In this document: positions 43,671 to 53,843 of the stretch, one piece after another | Position numbering within the stretch: the first letter of the stretch is position 1 | How the letters are laid out: every line of letters starts with the position of its first letter | Assembly (NCBI GenBank): GCA_039816955.1 | Contig: JBCBWU010000009.1 | Location: 1 to 64,000 of the forward strand | Source of the DNA: Lewinella sp039816955 | Lineage (GTDB): Bacteria; Bacteroidota; Bacteroidia; Chitinophagales; Saprospiraceae | DNA length: 64,000 nt | Direction: 5' to 3' | Position numbers and translations under genes: made by a program | The notes under the pieces: generated by a model | The model's database searches: none | Told to the model about the DNA's origin: nothing | What the model saw: the letters and a program-made list of their open reading frames with translations, nothing else

Positions 43671-46600
43671 TCAGTCCAAAGGGATTTTTACTTTTACTAT
43701 TGTCCCTTTGATTTGTTGCGCTTGCTTAATTTCCTCAATAATTACCGCACCTCCACTTTGGGCAAGCACCGATCCTTCGATCCGCTTACGGGCAATATCC
43801 ATGCCGGCAGAACGGTGTTTAATATTTGGTTGATAGTTTGATTTTTTCGCTTGATGACTAAATATTCCTTGCCCATTATCACGGATGCTGACCGCCAAAA
43901 GGTCGTCTTCAAGTTGATACTCTATGACCAACTTTCCTTGATAGTCTAAGCCTGATAAACCGTGTAGGATAGCATTTTCAACATACGGTTGAACTAGCAT
44001 TGCTGGAATGTCAATATCATGAATTGGAAGAGAATTGTCAATCTCAAATGAGTAAGTGAAGCGTTGGCCAAAGCGAAACTGTTCCAATTGAACGTAGTTT
44101 TCCAGCATTTTGATATCGTTAGCCAAGCTAATCGACTTCTGGCGTGAGGCATCCAATGCCTGCCGGGTTAATAAAGCAAACTTGGAGAGATAGTCTGAAG
44201 CCATCAATTGGTCCTGATCATTACTCAGCATAAAGGACTGGATGGCAGTTAGGCAATTGTACACAAAGTGTGGGTTCATTTGCGCACGGTAGGCCTGTTG
44301 ACGCAAGTCATTAATCTCAGACTCCAGTTGCAGCATTTGCCGATCCTGTTCCTGCTGGCGCGCCTTTCGGCGTAATTCCCGATTGTAGTAGAAAGAAAAA
44401 GCAATGAATATCAAACTGACAATACCGGTCCAAAACCAAGCACTGGTCCAAAACGCTTTTTGTAAATGTAGTGGAAAGGTGACGGTTTGACTCCATTCCC
44501 CATTACGCCCCAGGGCTTGTAACTCAAACTGATAACTCCCCGAACTAAGGCGAGCTATTTCAATGAGCGGACTTTGGGTCCTTTGCCATTGATCATTCTC
44601 ATCCTCTGTCAGGCGGTAGCGATAAGTAATCTTTCCAGCCTGCGTAAAATCCAGACTGGTGACCGCAATCGTAATATTATCCTGATACCACTTTAATTCG
44701 TTGAGTTCGTCCAAGTCATAGTTAATACCATTGACTCTAACCTGTTCAATAACGGGAGCAACAGGGCCATTGGAAAATTGCTTGTCAATAGGAAAGGACA
44801 AGATACCCCGTACAGTCGCCACCGACAGTTGTAATCCCTTTGAAGTTATATCCGTGATCTCATTGGAAGGTAAACCGTCGGCATAGGTGATAGATTCTAC
44901 TGTGAAGCTCCAATCTTCATTAAGGTGAATTCGGTTAAGTCCCTTATTGGTTCCCACCCAGATTTGTTGCCGCTCGTCTACGTGAATTTGTTCAATAGAA
45001 CTAGACGTCAAACCCTGGGCAGCACTGATTTGAAGCGTAGTATCAGCATGCCAGATTAATATTCCACCGCCCTTGGTGCCCAAAATCAGGGCTTCATTAG
45101 GCATTTCAACGATATCTTCTATTCGGTTTTGTAGGGCAGGATGATGGGTGATGGGCTTGCTCGTGCCGTCTTCATCGAGTTGATAGAGACCCTCCATGCC
45201 ACCAATGAAAACTTGTCCTTTACTCGTTTCTAAAATGCTGAATAGACGCTGCCTTGGCGTTAGGTAGTATTGCGGGCTACGAGAATGCGGTTCCTCAGAA
45301 AAATCAGCGCGGTAAAAACTAATATCCTGGAAAAACCAGAAGTGGTTGGACTGGCGATTAGACTCGTTAAACTGTCGCCCTTGAAAATGATCTCCTAAAT
45401 CAGCTGGCTCGGCAGATACACCATCCTCCAAAAAGAAAAACCACCCCTTATTGCTCTGGTCCCAATACTTGACTAGCCCATCGGTAATGACTCGCCGGTT
45501 TATGGAGTCATAGTGTATATGAAAACCATTCCTGTTGTGGGGTTCTTGCGGAATGGCTTGCACCGTATTGGGTCCTGTAGCCGTATAAGCTTGATGAGTA
45601 TTCGTCATTATGAATAGCGTGTCGCCTACCCCGTAGGCGATACTTTTAGGCACTTCTATGCTAGGGTCATCGATGTAATTGAGGAGGAAGCTTGGATTGA
45701 TCATGTAATAAACCCCATTTTCAATAGTGGGAATCCAAAGTCCGCCCTGCCTATCTTCTAAAAGATTGGGGATAGTGTGATCGAGCAAAACCTTTAAGCG
45801 GGGATGCTGAAGATTATCTAGGTTTTGCCGAAAACCATTACGATCATGTATGCTTAAACCTCGTTCGGCATAATTATGTCCTTGAAATACCAACGAACTC
45901 ATTTCACATTCCAACTGAGTCAGGATAGTACCTTGATTGTAAGGAATGTGCTGTACCGTTTCTCCAGTACTGACCTCAATGAGTTCTATGCGATCATCAA
46001 ATTGCATCAAGATCCGATCACGGGCGGGGAGGCGTCGGTAGCTGTTTTTCTGAAAGAACTTATTTGAGCTGTTTGAATTGAAATAGCGGTACCAGGGTTT
46101 ATTTACAATAGTTTTACTACCGTCTGGCTGAACAATAGTAAGGGCGACGGCCTCCTTGATTGGAACTCGATAGATGGGAGCAAAACCTTCTAGTTCCTCT
46201 TCTGGCGGGTATCGTTTATAACTGAAAAACTGATAGCCTTCGTGATGCCAGATAATGTAGCCGGCCGGTATATCCGCAGTTATATCCGTATACTGACCGG
46301 TCGTATCTATCCGAACAATACTGCCTTCGTGGAGGGAACCATAGAAATTGCCTTGCTGATCTACATAAAACCATTCAAGTAACCTTGGCGATTGACGGGG
46401 CTTAAATTGTTTGAGCAGCTCGGTGTAAGGAAATTCACTAATGATACCATCGCGGTAAATAAATACCTGCTCCCGAAAAGTATACATCCAGATCCAGCCC
46501 CGATGATCTTCGAAAAGATGGAAAACAACGGGGTCGCTAAGGCCCTGTTCTGGTCCGAAATTTTCGAATTGATAGCCGTTAAAGCGGCTCACGCCATTAT

Positions 46601-46772
46601 CCGTACTGATCCAAATGTAGCCCTGGCGATCTTGAATAATATCGTAAATCTCAGAACTAGGCAATCCATCCCTGGCATCAAAATGGCGCAGGATTGGATA
46701 GGGGTCCTGGCTGAACACAGAAGAACTGATGCATAGCAAGAACATCAACTTCAGAGAATAACGCCAGGACAT
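43671..46772 (-). CDS. Beta-propeller sensor histidine kinase (LytS/His_kinase type)
   Basis: 1033 residues. Signal peptide MSWRYSLKLMFLLCISSSVFS. Residues ~30-650 are periplasmic two-component-regulator propeller repeats (LPSSEIYDIIQDRQGYIWIS, LPSNEITDITSKG). A Y_Y_Y-type beta-sandwich follows (~690-765: KITYRYRLTED, LSSGSYQFELQALGRNGEWS). One membrane helix (~770-795, TGIVSLIFIAFSFYY) and a coiled coil lead to the kinase part: phospho-acceptor His835 in MNPHFVYNCL, and the ATP-binding N box (PYVENAILHGL) and G1 (IRDNGQGIF). It probably senses an extracellular ligand and phosphorylates the LytTR protein encoded just downstream. Confidence 0.93.
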   Translation of the reverse strand: MSWRYSLKLMFLLCISSSVFSQDPYPILRHFDARDGLPSSEIYDIIQDRQGYIWISTDNGVSRFNGYQFENFGPEQGLSDPVVFHLFEDHRGWIWMYTFREQVFIYRDGIISEFPYTELLKQFKPRQSPRLLEWFYVDQQGNFYGSLHEGSIVRIDTTGQYTDITADIPAGYIIWHHEGYQFFSYKRYPPEEELEGFAPIYRVPIKEAVALTIVQPDGSKTIVNKPWYRYFNSNSSNKFFQKNSYRRLPARDRILMQFDDRIELIEVSTGETVQHIPYNQGTILTQLECEMSSLVFQGHNYAERGLSIHDRNGFRQNLDNLQHPRLKVLLDHTIPNLLEDRQGGLWIPTIENGVYYMINPSFLLNYIDDPSIEVPKSIAYGVGDTLFIMTNTHQAYTATGPNTVQAIPQEPHNRNGFHIHYDSINRRVITDGLVKYWDQSNKGWFFFLEDGVSAEPADLGDHFQGRQFNESNRQSNHFWFFQDISFYRADFSEEPHSRSPQYYLTPRQRLFSILETSKGQVFIGGMEGLYQLDEDGTSKPITHHPALQNRIEDIVEMPNEALILGTKGGGILIWHADTTLQISAAQGLTSSSIEQIHVDERQQIWVGTNKGLNRIHLNEDWSFTVESITYADGLPSNEITDITSKGLQLSVATVRGILSFPIDKQFSNGPVAPVIEQVRVNGINYDLDELNELKWYQDNITIAVTSLDFTQAGKITYRYRLTEDENDQWQRTQSPLIEIARLSSGSYQFELQALGRNGEWSQTVTFPLHLQKAFWTSAWFWTGIVSLIFIAFSFYYNRELRRKARQQEQDRQMLQLESEINDLRQQAYRAQMNPHFVYNCLTAIQSFMLSNDQDQLMASDYLSKFALLTRQALDASRQKSISLANDIKMLENYVQLEQFRFGQRFTYSFEIDNSLPIHDIDIPAMLVQPYVENAILHGLSGLDYQGKLVIEYQLEDDLLAVSIRDNGQGIFSHQAKKSNYQPNIKHRSAGMDIARKRIEGSVLAQSGGAVIIEEIKQAQQIKGTIVKVKIPLD

Positions 46773-46996
46773 TAGAGGACTTTTTTAGTTCCCCTAAGAT
46801 AAGAGCATGTTTGGAATTCAGTAATCGTCGTCAAAAACGACCTTTTAGCCTTGCATTAATGAAATCTATGCTTACTTAGCAGTCTCGCTTGTAGGCAGAC
46901 TCATTTGCCTTGCCCTTAGCGGTCTATGTAGTTAGTTTAGTTCCTCGGACCTAGGGCTGTTAATACAAAGGACCAAAGGACGTGATAAGTACTAGT

Positions 46997-47025
46997 TACG
47001 AAGCAGATCACGACGATCTGCGAAG
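46997..47025. repeat. Hairpin with TTACGAAG header
   Basis: TTACGAAG precedes the stem GCAGATC-ACGAC-GATCTGC, which is followed by GAAG. The same TTACGAAG header opens the first arm of the element at 4833-4936, so the two may belong to one REP-like family with variable stems. Confidence 0.4.
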
Positions 47026-47372
47026 GGACCTTAGGCGACCAAACAAATCTCTCATCTCAATACCGACACCCCAAGAGATGAACGGCGTAAACGGCTTTGA
47101 AGGTAGGGGGACTTGTTAGGATAGGTTAGGGAAGTCCGTAAAAGGAAAACTAGCATACCTTATTGAGAGGTGCTTATGCCGTACCTTCACGGGAGTAGCC
47201 TTTCATCTAGTTCGAATGTTAAGCACGTAGCGGCAATGTTAAGCTAACCGCCCAGCTTAAGATGCGATGGTGTGTCCTAATTGAGATCGGCACTTTTTGG
47301 TTGCTTTTTTTGCTGAAGAAAAAAGGTAAAATGCCAAGAGTCAGCACAAAGTTAAGTAGTTATAATGCTCAT

Positions 47373-47403
47373 CACTAAGGCTTATTGAAACGCAGCCTTA
47401 GTG
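47373..47403 (-). terminator. Terminator hairpin of the toxin-locus operon
   Basis: A perfect 9-bp stem CACTAAGGC/GCCTTAGTG with a 13-nt loop, 38 bp beyond the stop of the last gene of the long minus-strand operon. The T-run on the minus side is poor. Confidence 0.55.
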
Positions 47404-47440
47404 AATCCCTGCAAAAAATGCGGAGAGTCCATCTAAGCCT

Positions 47441-49507
47441 TTACTCAAATTCCACAACCAAGACATCCGTATACGGTGAGGTATCCCCATCCTCAAAAAT
47501 AGCCTGTAGGATATACCGATAACGACTACCCGAGCGTACGCTGAGATCAGAATAGCTAAGTTGTTCGCCAGGTAGTACTTTTAATAAGCTTGGCGGATCA
47601 TCATCCGTGCCACGGTAAAGGTAATACTGGCGTGGTGCCTCCGAATATACCCATTGCAGTTCAATACTATTTTCGTCCAGTAAGGGCTGCCCTAAAAAGT
47701 TGTCGATTGGGCTACGTACCCCAAAGTCTTTTAGGCGTAAACTCACGGGTTGGGCGGGCTCAGATTCCAGTCCGTCATCATCAATCACGAGCATGGTGTA
47801 GGCGTACGTCAGGTTGGGTTGGACCAGCGAATCGACATAGCTAGCAACAAAATCGGCAATATCAAAGCGGTAAATGAGGGCAAAGTCATCCTCGTTCTCC
47901 ATTTCCCGGCGGTATAATTCGAAGGTTTGCGCGTCTGGCGCTGGGCTGGTGGTCCACTCCAGCGTTACTTTTCGTCCATCATTGTCTACTTTGGTAAACT
48001 GGGACGGTTCTGGTGGAAACACATCTGGTTTCTTTAGCGCCAATACAGGGGTGAAGGGGGAGCCATTTCCGCGGGTATCTACACTCCGCAGTTGGTAATA
48101 GACCCAATCGTTTCCAGTCTCCATATCTACGGTGTCAATATGTGCCGGGCCGGGTAGCGCATCCGCCGTGATCATGGCCAATTCCCGATCCTCATAGTAT
48201 CCTTTGAACAAGTAGTACCCTAGTAAATCTGGTTCGTTACTCGTAATCCAGTTGAGTTGGACGATTCCGTTCGAGTCAATGGTTCCAGTAAAATCTCGCG
48301 GAATGGCTGGTGGCGTCACATCATAGGCCATGACCAAGGATTCAAAGCTCGATAAAACAGTGCCTTGGTGAGACACGGCCTGTACCCGAAAGAAGTTAGA
48401 GCGAAACTTCATGGGTACGCTTACCTCCCGTGCTTGAGGGGAGATGTTATCCAACGCAAGGCGATAATTATGGCCCGCTGAGTCCGTTTCTACAATGCGA
48501 AACTCTCGGAGTAGAAACTCTTTTTCTGGATCAAATTCCCACAAGATTACTGCGTGATTGCTATCGGTTTGAATAGTCTTAGTCAGCAGTGGACTATGTC
48601 TAATATCCTCTTTCCCTTCACCGGTAATTCTACTTTCGTTGATGCTCAAGCCACCCAGGAAATCAGCTCCCCTCAGGCGGTAGATAACGGGTACATCATT
48701 TTCCGGTAGGATGTCTTCGTAGTACAGAAACTTAAGGGCTTCACCCGCTCCCGCAATAGTGTCATTGTCGTTAATGAGGGGTAGCTCAAAAGTCTGTTCC
48801 CAGTTTTGTCCTTCGTCGAAAGAGCGTTCCAGCTCCCAGCCAAAGAAATCGTTGCGGTATTCGAGGGTACGCCACTGCAGCTCCACCCGGCGATCTTTGA
48901 AAGTCGCATCCAGTTCCGGTACTTTAGGGTCCTGCCAGTTATTGATATCAAAGTCAATCCAAATGGTGTCACCACTCGGGGTAGGAAAGACTTTGAGCGC
49001 ATATAATTCCACCTCCGGATCCAATGGGCGGGTGTAGCCCAGGCCCGAGCGTTCAATAGCGGGCCAGAGGTAGCCCAAGCCGTAGTTGCTAAACTGGTGC
49101 CGGTGTAGCCAGGCACTTTCTTCGGTATCCTCGTATTCGGGCGCCAGGAAGGTTTCCAGCAGAAAGTCGGCATCCATCTCGCGTCCGTATACGGAGGTGA
49201 TGGCTAAGGTGTCCCAAGTGCTGGGTAGCAGTTGGTTGCGCCAGCCAGCGTAGGTCAGCGGTTGCAAGGGCTGTTGGTCTAGCAGGGTGAGGGTAGGACG
49301 TATATCGCTCCCTTCTACTGCGTAGACCTCCAATTGCATATTACCATCAATAGCGTGCTGGAAAGCATCCAGCGGTATGGGCATCCAACGGACATAGAGT
49401 TGCCCGTCGGCGATTTTTCGAAAAATGCGGTATTCTTCTTCTTGTGCTTCTAGTGCACCAAGTCCGAGAACCATCAGTAAGAAGAGTAAGCAGTACTTAT
49501 GCATCAT
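47441..49507 (-). CDS. Exported FnIII-repeat protein (toxin-locus gene)
   Basis: 688 residues from ATG 49507; a TTG two codons up is less likely. Signal peptide MMHKYCLLFLLMVLGLGALEA. The N-terminal third is a domain of unknown fold (YRIFRKIADGQLYVRWMPIP). Then come about four fibronectin type III-like domains, with phrases such as VQLNWITSNEPDLLGYYLFK, VTLEWTTSPAPDAQTFELYR, and IELQWVYSEAPRQYYLYRGT. No T9SS sorting domain and no enzymatic motif. It starts 9 bp after the stop of the 1164-residue protein, so it is co-transcribed and is the last gene of the operon. Likely a structural or binding partner; the role is not known. Confidence 0.8.
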   Translation of the reverse strand: MMHKYCLLFLLMVLGLGALEAQEEEYRIFRKIADGQLYVRWMPIPLDAFQHAIDGNMQLEVYAVEGSDIRPTLTLLDQQPLQPLTYAGWRNQLLPSTWDTLAITSVYGREMDADFLLETFLAPEYEDTEESAWLHRHQFSNYGLGYLWPAIERSGLGYTRPLDPEVELYALKVFPTPSGDTIWIDFDINNWQDPKVPELDATFKDRRVELQWRTLEYRNDFFGWELERSFDEGQNWEQTFELPLINDNDTIAGAGEALKFLYYEDILPENDVPVIYRLRGADFLGGLSINESRITGEGKEDIRHSPLLTKTIQTDSNHAVILWEFDPEKEFLLREFRIVETDSAGHNYRLALDNISPQAREVSVPMKFRSNFFRVQAVSHQGTVLSSFESLVMAYDVTPPAIPRDFTGTIDSNGIVQLNWITSNEPDLLGYYLFKGYYEDRELAMITADALPGPAHIDTVDMETGNDWVYYQLRSVDTRGNGSPFTPVLALKKPDVFPPEPSQFTKVDNDGRKVTLEWTTSPAPDAQTFELYRREMENEDDFALIYRFDIADFVASYVDSLVQPNLTYAYTMLVIDDDGLESEPAQPVSLRLKDFGVRSPIDNFLGQPLLDENSIELQWVYSEAPRQYYLYRGTDDDPPSLLKVLPGEQLSYSDLSVRSGSRYRYILQAIFEDGDTSPYTDVLVVEFE

Positions 49508-49516
49508 GTGCAAAAC

Positions 49517-52500
49517 TTAGTTGTTTATTGGAGTGCCGCAGCGATCCCCAATATTCACTTTTACATTTATGTTGATGACCAGCCTGAACTTTACTTGTAT
49601 GTAGAGCCAAGTGGGTTTAGGTAAATCAGCATCGATAAGCACCCCTAAACTTAGGCTTTTACCAATGCCCCGGTAGCGAGCGTGCCCATCCAGGTAGGCC
49701 CAAATCCTACCCGTGGCGCGCCAACCCTTGTGTCCGTGTGGACTCACATTGCACTGCGAGCAGCGCGTATCGGATGCGTAACGTAGGAGCGATACATCAA
49801 ATCCCGCTCCCACATCGGCTTGGATGCTGTTCTTACTGTAGGCTCCTTTGTTACGAATTCGTTTGTCAATGGTGGCGAAGACTGCCGCACCAAAGGCAAA
49901 ACCACTACCCTGTGCTGCTCTACCGGCCAGTTGGTTTCGGTTCTCTGCTGGCTGGGTACTGATACCGAAATAAGCAGCCGCCATCGGGTGCAGTGGTGGT
50001 GGGCCCGGAATATCGTTACCCGTAAGGAAATAGGCATCGGCACCAGCGGTAATCCCTTGTCCCAGGTTGAGGCTTACGCCAATGGGCGGTAAGGGAAGGC
50101 CGTCTCCGGCAATGATCATATTATTAGAATATCCACCTACGTAAATATGCCAGCGGTTTTGCGGCGTACTGAACAGAAAGTCTACACCACCTTGTCCAGT
50201 AATGACTCCCTGCGCAGCACTTATATACACCCGGAAAGTGCCCTGAAATTCGAAGCCCTGTTCGAAGTTCATCCGAATAAAGGCCGTGGCCAGGATACGA
50301 TCGTAGGGTGCTTTTACTTCATTGTCGTCCTTTTGCTCCGACTGCTCCTTGCTTAGCGGGAGGTCACTGATACGGTCGCGTAGCTTTTCGCTGAACTTCA
50401 CGATGCCCGGTGCTGGAATACCGTTTTTGGGTACAATCTCGGCCTTGCCGTAAAACATGATCTCCTGCAAGCCGGTGCCTGAGAAGCGAAGTTCTAAAGT
50501 AGCTACTCCATCGAGTACATCGGTGCCGGGCGTTTTGAAGGCCACTGTCGCTTTGAGGCCGAGGGTGGTGGGTTGGTAGGGAACGTATTTGGCACCTGAG
50601 GTCATAGTACCCATACTGGCATTGCTGCCGCCCATGAGGTTTACGCTTTCCAGTTTCATGTGGTAGTAAGCACCGCCACCAAAACCATTGATTTCAATAG
50701 GGCCTAAAATGATGCCCGGACCAGCGGTATTCCACTCCACAAAACCATCCACATACCAGTACTTAAAGTTGGTCTGCCCGAACATGGCGTTGAGTTCCAC
50801 CGTCAGCATTGGGTCGTCCGGTGGGGTATACTTACCGATTTTGACGGACAAGGAGCCTTGCCAGCCTTTACCGTAGACGGGATCATTATCAAAAATGTAG
50901 GCGTAACCGAATATCTCTAGCCCTTGCAGTTTGATGTCAACTATAATGCCGTCCAGGTCCAGACCGTCACTTTCCCATTGATCGTTTCCATCGTCTACCG
51001 TGAGCTCGCCCTTTACGTTGACTTTTGTCTCTACCGCAAAACCGTTATCATTTTGCTCCAAGAGGTTGAAGTCAATATCCACCGATAATTTGATGCCACC
51101 ACCAGGGACCGCAGTCAACTTGGGATCAGCGATGGGGATATTGTAACCCATAACCTTTATCTCACTCTCAAAGCTTAGGTACCCGCCAGTCATGAGGGAT
51201 AATTTATTTCCCGTAGTGGCTAAACGGAGCTTATGAAAGTTGATCTTTGGCGCTTTGACACTGAGGCTATCCTGTGGCTTATTACTGTCATCTTCTTTAC
51301 TGCCCAGTTTGCCACGGATGGCCGCAAAACCATTGAGTACTGCTACGGGTTCGAAGGAATTGGGAGTAACCGTAATATCCAGATAAGAGCCGGGGTATAT
51401 GTTCACATCCGCCATCTTGAATACTGGGAAAGTGAGGGTGTCAACGGGGGTAACGTTGAAGTTGAAGGACCGATCCGGGATGTTGACGAAAGCAGAGTAA
51501 CCAAAGCCTTGCGTTTTCTTAGCAATTGGGATACCCACCTCACCACCAAAGCCAAAGCCCACTACATCACTGGCTACAAGTTCAAGTTCGAGGTCCTCTA
51601 TGGAGTAGCGCCAGCCATCCATGCTACCATCATCGGAGCCGAGTACATTTTCGGCGTAGAAAAGCCCAGAAACTCCGTGCCCATCAATGAGTAGATTTTC
51701 TACACCAATGGCCGTTCGGCAATTGCTGACGGCAACTGGTGGCGGTGATTCTTGTTCCGGTAGGATCAGCTCTGGTTCAGCCGGCCCACCTTTGGCACCT
51801 GGCAAGTCTATTGCATCACCGTAGGCGTACATGCCCGTGTCATCAAGCAGCAGCATGCCGCCAGAGGACGGAGACTGGGTATTGGTGACACAGCCCTTTT
51901 TTTTGATCTGGCGCGGTAAAGTAACCTCCAGATTTTTGATGAATACACCACGCCACATGGTTGGATTGGGAGGGAGCAGTCCCTGTTGTGTGTAAGCGGG
52001 TGGAAAAACTACATTCGGGCTATTGCGGAAATCACTAAAGTCAAAGACAGCTGTAGAAAGATTAAATGCAACATCTGTGTACGAGGCGGGCGCAAAATTG
52101 GGTAGGTCAATCTCCACTAGGAGATTTTGCCAATCATTCACTACCGTTTGGATACTGCCGGTTACTCGTCCGGTAGGTAGCGGGTCGGCATTGGCATTGA
52201 CGGGTACAATCCAGTCGCGACTGAAGAGGACATCGGCGTCTACGCCCATTTCTACGAAGCCATCACAGTCGATTCGCACGAAGGTACCGAGCGCTTGGGT
52301 GTTTGGTCCTGATCCAGTCTCGTAGTAGCGTTTGAGTACCAGCCCAAATTTTTCGGGATTGGTGGATCCAATGGGCACATCGCTGTACAGCCCAATAATG
52401 GCATCGCCGATGATACCACCGTCGTGCGAGAATTTCAGGTTGGGGGTGCCAAAGAAGAGTTCTACATACTGAGAGCCCGTGGTGGTGCCTTGCCCGGTAC

Positions 52501-53011
52501 TGGCGCTTACCTTCTGTTGCGGTAGCTCCATTCGTACCACTACTTCCAGTTGAGCATAATCTGGATACAGGCGCAGCTTATCAAATACAATAGCAATGGG
52601 GACATTACTGATGGTGTCGGCAAGAATCACCGGGAAGTCGATCCAGGCCAGTGAATCCAGGCGGCGCAGGAAGTTACCTACTGCCATGGCATCCTGAATC
52701 TTCTGCCTGGCTGCCGCAATGGCGGGTAGGTTATTAGCCTGTTGTTCCAGTTGCATTAGTTCGGTAGCAATATTATCATCGTTACCGGGAGGGGCCGTAG
52801 GGATCGTCAGGTCTTGCGAAAAGTCAAAACTGCGCCGCATCACCGGTGCCGTTGGTGGTACTGGCAGAGTGTTTTTGGGCGGAGCTGACGTAATCTCCTG
52901 GTGTAGCAGGCTATCTACGGGGCCGGTGCCAGGATTGGTGTTGGCAGCAAGCTGCAACGAAGCCCAGAGGCCAAGCCAAAAGAGTAGAAAGCGGGTAGAG
53001 CGTCGGAGCAT
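49517..53011 (-). CDS. Large exported beta-rich protein of unknown function
   Basis: 1164 residues. Signal peptide MLRRSTRFLLFWLGLWASLQLAA. A Pro-rich segment (~30-75) is followed by a helix (LMQLEQQANNLPAIAAARQK) and then ~1000 residues of beta-rich sequence (VFDKLRLYPDYAQLEVVVRM, VDIKLQGLEIFGYAYIFDND, VYGKGWQGSLSVKIGKYTPP). Near the end it has a Gly/Pro-rich stretch (TGNDIPGPPPLHP) and a CSQC pair, and finishes in strands rich in Val/Ile. There is no membrane helix, T9SS tail or catalytic motif. It is packed 1 bp from the gene upstream and, by the chosen start, 9 bp from the one downstream. The family is not recognised; an outer-surface assembly or carrier role is only a guess from context. 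Confidence 0.75.
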   Translation of the reverse strand: MLRRSTRFLLFWLGLWASLQLAANTNPGTGPVDSLLHQEITSAPPKNTLPVPPTAPVMRRSFDFSQDLTIPTAPPGNDDNIATELMQLEQQANNLPAIAAARQKIQDAMAVGNFLRRLDSLAWIDFPVILADTISNVPIAIVFDKLRLYPDYAQLEVVVRMELPQQKVSASTGQGTTTGSQYVELFFGTPNLKFSHDGGIIGDAIIGLYSDVPIGSTNPEKFGLVLKRYYETGSGPNTQALGTFVRIDCDGFVEMGVDADVLFSRDWIVPVNANADPLPTGRVTGSIQTVVNDWQNLLVEIDLPNFAPASYTDVAFNLSTAVFDFSDFRNSPNVVFPPAYTQQGLLPPNPTMWRGVFIKNLEVTLPRQIKKKGCVTNTQSPSSGGMLLLDDTGMYAYGDAIDLPGAKGGPAEPELILPEQESPPPVAVSNCRTAIGVENLLIDGHGVSGLFYAENVLGSDDGSMDGWRYSIEDLELELVASDVVGFGFGGEVGIPIAKKTQGFGYSAFVNIPDRSFNFNVTPVDTLTFPVFKMADVNIYPGSYLDITVTPNSFEPVAVLNGFAAIRGKLGSKEDDSNKPQDSLSVKAPKINFHKLRLATTGNKLSLMTGGYLSFESEIKVMGYNIPIADPKLTAVPGGGIKLSVDIDFNLLEQNDNGFAVETKVNVKGELTVDDGNDQWESDGLDLDGIIVDIKLQGLEIFGYAYIFDNDPVYGKGWQGSLSVKIGKYTPPDDPMLTVELNAMFGQTNFKYWYVDGFVEWNTAGPGIILGPIEINGFGGGAYYHMKLESVNLMGGSNASMGTMTSGAKYVPYQPTTLGLKATVAFKTPGTDVLDGVATLELRFSGTGLQEIMFYGKAEIVPKNGIPAPGIVKFSEKLRDRISDLPLSKEQSEQKDDNEVKAPYDRILATAFIRMNFEQGFEFQGTFRVYISAAQGVITGQGGVDFLFSTPQNRWHIYVGGYSNNMIIAGDGLPLPPIGVSLNLGQGITAGADAYFLTGNDIPGPPPLHPMAAAYFGISTQPAENRNQLAGRAAQGSGFAFGAAVFATIDKRIRNKGAYSKNSIQADVGAGFDVSLLRYASDTRCSQCNVSPHGHKGWRATGRIWAYLDGHARYRGIGKSLSLGVLIDADLPKPTWLYIQVKFRLVININVKVNIGDRCGTPINN

Positions 53012-53012
53012 A

Positions 53013-53756
53013 CTAGTAGGTTTCCGTGTTAATGAGATAGTCAGCGCGGTTTAATTGTATCCAAGCCCGGGCAGTTTCCAATGCAGTTGGGTAATCATCC
53101 GTTTCGAGATCACCACTAATACCAACCTCAAGCGGGAAATTGAGAATATGCGGAGCCACCATTTCCAGCAATCGATAAGCACAATTGATCTGTCCGGAGC
53201 CGTGTAGATCAGCCATGTAGCAATTGCGGTCGTCGAGTAAAATTTGATCAAAGAAGAAGTCAAAAACCTCTCGGCGGCGGGTATAAATCAGCTGTGGAGC
53301 TATGGTGAAAACGAAATCGTCATTTACTTCTACCGTTTGCAGCAGCGTGCGTAGGCGGCCAATCCGGCTGGGGTCTCCAGCCCGAATCATAGCCAAATCG
53401 TAATCATTTTGCATGCGCGTACTGCGGCGGTACTCGTAGGGTACGGCATTGAGCGCCTGCGTCCGCCCCAACCAGCCAGCCAGCAGGAAGAAGCGGTTGC
53501 GGTAGGGGACATCAGCGAGGAGCATGGCGGAGTCGATGGTGATGAGGTCTTGGGGGTGGATGTCTGCTAGTGTGAGTCTTTCTAGGTCTCGGATAGCAGT
53601 GTAGAGGTTCTGAGTTGCTGCTGCTTCGACAATTCCATTAGCTGGTAATTGTTGGGCAAATACGAAGTTGATGCTGGTAGTCCCAAACATTAAGTACGTT
53701 CCTAAAAAAAACTTCGTCAGCATTATGGCTGAGTTTTTAACCAATGCTTTGTTCAT
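53013..53756 (-). CDS. Exported protein of unknown function (toxin-locus gene)
   Basis: 247 residues. N-terminal signal/anchor MNKALVKNSAIMLTKFFLGT...NFVFAQ, with cleavage likely after FAQ. The rest is mostly helical (IRDLERLTLADIHP, YRNRFFLLAGWLGRTQALNA, LNRADYLINTE) with two Cys (RNCYMADL, INCAYRLLEM). No family recognised. Its stop is 1 bp from the start of the 1164-residue gene, and it begins 87 bp after the putative immunity gene. The order suggests that it is the first of a three-gene accessory block. Confidence 0.7.
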   Translation of the reverse strand: MNKALVKNSAIMLTKFFLGTYLMFGTTSINFVFAQQLPANGIVEAAATQNLYTAIRDLERLTLADIHPQDLITIDSAMLLADVPYRNRFFLLAGWLGRTQALNAVPYEYRRSTRMQNDYDLAMIRAGDPSRIGRLRTLLQTVEVNDDFVFTIAPQLIYTRRREVFDFFFDQILLDDRNCYMADLHGSGQINCAYRLLEMVAPHILNFPLEVGISGDLETDDYPTALETARAWIQLNRADYLINTETY

Positions 53757-53843
53757 TATAGAATGATGTTTTATGCTGCTTAGCGCACCTTTTTATCATA
53801 AAGCCACCCGATGGCACCGTTATCTTGGTTGATTGTGGTTGCA

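Larger units (their letters stand above)
46773..47440. other. Long spacer without a recognised gene
   Basis: 668 bp between the kinase start and the end of the toxin-locus operon. It contains the hairpin element at 46997-47025 and the terminator at 47373-47403. Remaining sequence shows no open frame of protein character and no tRNA-like fold. Confidence 0.5.

Noticed and set aside
46860..47360. Possible tRNA or small RNA gene in the long spacer
   Set aside because: No cloverleaf or TPsiC-like stem could be drawn; only the hairpins listed were found.
48673..49173. 166-codon frame on the - strand
   Set aside because: An alternative frame of the FnIII-repeat gene, which has the signal peptide and domains.
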